Source: an uncultured Clostridia bacterium (GTDB taxonomy: Bacteria; Bacillota; Clostridia; Christensenellales; QALW01). From it: a stretch of DNA of 6,907 nucleotides. The stretch is from positions 1 to 6,907 of the forward strand of contig URTC01000088.1 of the NCBI GenBank assembly GCA_900550765.1. The letters are read 5' to 3'. The notes beneath the pieces are model-generated. The model saw only the letters and a list, made by a program, of their open reading frames with translations, made no database searches and had not been told where the DNA came from. Position numbers and translations under genes: made by a program. Of the stretch, positions 6,179 through 6,907 are shown piece by piece (position 1 is the first letter of the stretch; each line of letters starts with the position of its first letter).

Positions 6179-6505
6179 CTACTCCCAACTGAGCAGCCCC
6201 TGCTGCTCCATAAAAGCATCGTGATATTCAAAATAGAGGTCGATTAACTCGGCCAGCATGGCGGCATCAAATTCGGGCCGGGCATTAGAAATATGCTCTA
6301 TAATAAAATCAAAGGCATCGTCTTCATCGTAGTATTCATCGGTAAAGCCGTCGTCCTTGATAATTCCGGCCTGTACCATAAAGTCCACGTCATAGGTCAG
6401 CGCCAAATTAAAAATCTCGCGTGCCGCGGTAAGATCAGCATCGGGTTTATCTGCCTTTAAACGGTCCAGCATATACATAAGAGTTTGATCGTCAAAACCG
6501 GTCAT
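6179..6505 (-). CDS. uncharacterised acidic protein, translationally coupled to pepF
   Basis: A 108-residue protein that I do not recognise. It appears largely helical, with no cysteine, signal peptide or membrane segment. It is strongly acidic; residues 51-66 (DDGFTDEYYDEDDAFD) contain nine Asp/Glu in sixteen, and the rest is also rich in acidic and aromatic residues (for example LIDLYFEYHDAFME, 87-100). Its ATG overlaps the pepF stop as ATGA (6505-6502), and GAGGAG (6522-6517) inside the end of pepF serves as its ribosome binding site. Its own stop lies two bases before the pyrophosphohydrolase start. The clean coupling on both sides and good ribosome binding site argue that it is a real gene. 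No function is assigned; binding a partner protein through the acidic surface is only a possibility. Confidence 0.8.
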   Translation of the reverse strand: MTGFDDQTLMYMLDRLKADKPDADLTAAREIFNLALTYDVDFMVQAGIIKDDGFTDEYYDEDDAFDFIIEHISNARPEFDAAMLAELIDLYFEYHDAFMEQQGLLSWE

Positions 6506-6907
6506 TTTTCTATCATCTCCTCAAAATTCTGCAAGGTTTGTTCAAATACTTTCATACCGGATAACACAGTATCCGGCTTGGATAGGTCAACACCGGCAAT
6601 CTTTAAAAGCTCTACCGGAAAATCGCTGCCGCCGCTGGATAGAAAACGCAGATAGTTTTCCACTGCCGGCGCACCCTTTTGCAGAATATTTTCCGCAATG
6701 GCCACTGCTGCAGAAAAGCCGGTGGCATATTGATATACGTAAAAACAATTATAAAAATGCGGGATTCTCGACCATTCGGTTTCAATGTATCGGTCAGTTT
6801 CCACGGCATCACTGTAATAAAGCTTGTTCAGCTCGCCATAGGTGGAATTCAGCCAGTTTACCGTCAGGCTTCCGCCGTCTTCAGCTCTTTTATGCGCCGC
6901 ACGTTCA
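6502..6907 (-). CDS. pepF: oligoendopeptidase F (M3B family), C-terminal part
   Basis: The last 134 residues of a PepF-type oligoendopeptidase, a cytoplasmic zinc metallopeptidase that cuts short peptides. The frame is open to the end of the window, so the gene starts beyond it; an apparent GTG start at 6804 lies within the conserved sequence. The diagnostic C-terminal blocks are LNKLYYSDAV just before that GTG, EWSRIPHFYNCFYVYQYATG (about 6777-6718), and the end block FLSSGGSDFPVELLKIAGVD. The catalytic HExxH motif lies upstream, outside the window, so activity cannot be judged here. The aromatic and tyrosine-rich YVYQYATG region forms part of the substrate-binding cleft in the family. It heads the visible part of a tight - strand operon with the acidic protein and the nucleotide pyrophosphohydrolase. 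Confidence 0.92.
   Translation of the reverse strand, partial: ERAAHKRAEDGGSLTVNWLNSTYGELNKLYYSDAVETDRYIETEWSRIPHFYNCFYVYQYATGFSAAVAIAENILQKGAPAVENYLRFLSSGGSDFPVELLKIAGVDLSKPDTVLSGMKVFEQTLQNFEEMIEK

Noticed and set aside
6177..6188. TTG at 6188 as start of the pyrophosphohydrolase
   Set aside because: The ATG at 6176 has a well-placed GGGAG site; the TTG would extend into the previous gene without a ribosome binding site.
1..6907. Mobile elements, CRISPR arrays, tRNA or rRNA genes, toxin-antitoxin pairs or defence systems
   Set aside because: No transposase, repeat-spacer structure, cloverleaf pattern or recognisable defence domain was seen. RecD2 and MazG-like proteins alone are housekeeping genes, not evidence of a defence locus.

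Overview
The window looks like a chromosomal segment of a low-to-mid GC Bacillota (Firmicutes) bacterium, probably an anaerobe of gut or similar habitat. This rests on strong AGGAGG-type ribosome binding sites, TATAAT promoters with 17-bp spacing, intrinsic terminators, a RecD2 helicase without RecBC partners, a PepF-type oligoendopeptidase, and a small double zinc-ribbon protein of a kind common in Clostridia and Negativicutes. A genus cannot be named from the sequence alone. No tRNA, rRNA, CRISPR array, insertion sequence or phage gene was seen.

Layout. On the + strand, positions 1-1908 hold the 3' part of recD2; its start lies before the window. A short terminator overlaps the recD2 stop codon. 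An AT-rich spacer (1909-2116) follows, with a promoter and a long 5' leader that can fold over the ribosome binding site of the next gene. That gene (2117-2389, +) encodes a 90-residue protein with eight cysteines in two zinc-ribbon units. It ends in a strong terminator, which meets a second terminator belonging to the convergent - strand genes.

The - strand, read from right to left, first carries three tightly packed genes: the end of pepF (6502-6907, partial), an unrecognised very acidic 108-residue protein (6503-6505 overlaps the pepF stop as ATGA), and a MazG/DCTPP1-like nucleotide pyrophosphohydrolase (start at 6176, two bases after the previous stop). A clear extended -10 promoter at 5739-5767 then drives a two-gene unit: a GH99/GH71/WbsX-like protein (4664-5677) followed by a GH106-like TIM-barrel glycosidase (2556-4592), closed by its own terminator.

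How they fit together. recD2 and the nucleotide pyrophosphohydrolase are genome and nucleotide-pool maintenance genes, and pepF is intracellular peptide turnover. The two glycosidase-like genes look like an accessory insertion: both lack signal peptides and no transporter or regulator is visible next to them, so they would act in the cytoplasm on imported oligosaccharides or glycosides. No complete new system is evident. The best leads are the leader helix upstream of the zinc-ribbon gene, the two-glycosidase unit of unknown substrate, and the acidic coupled protein between pepF and the pyrophosphohydrolase.
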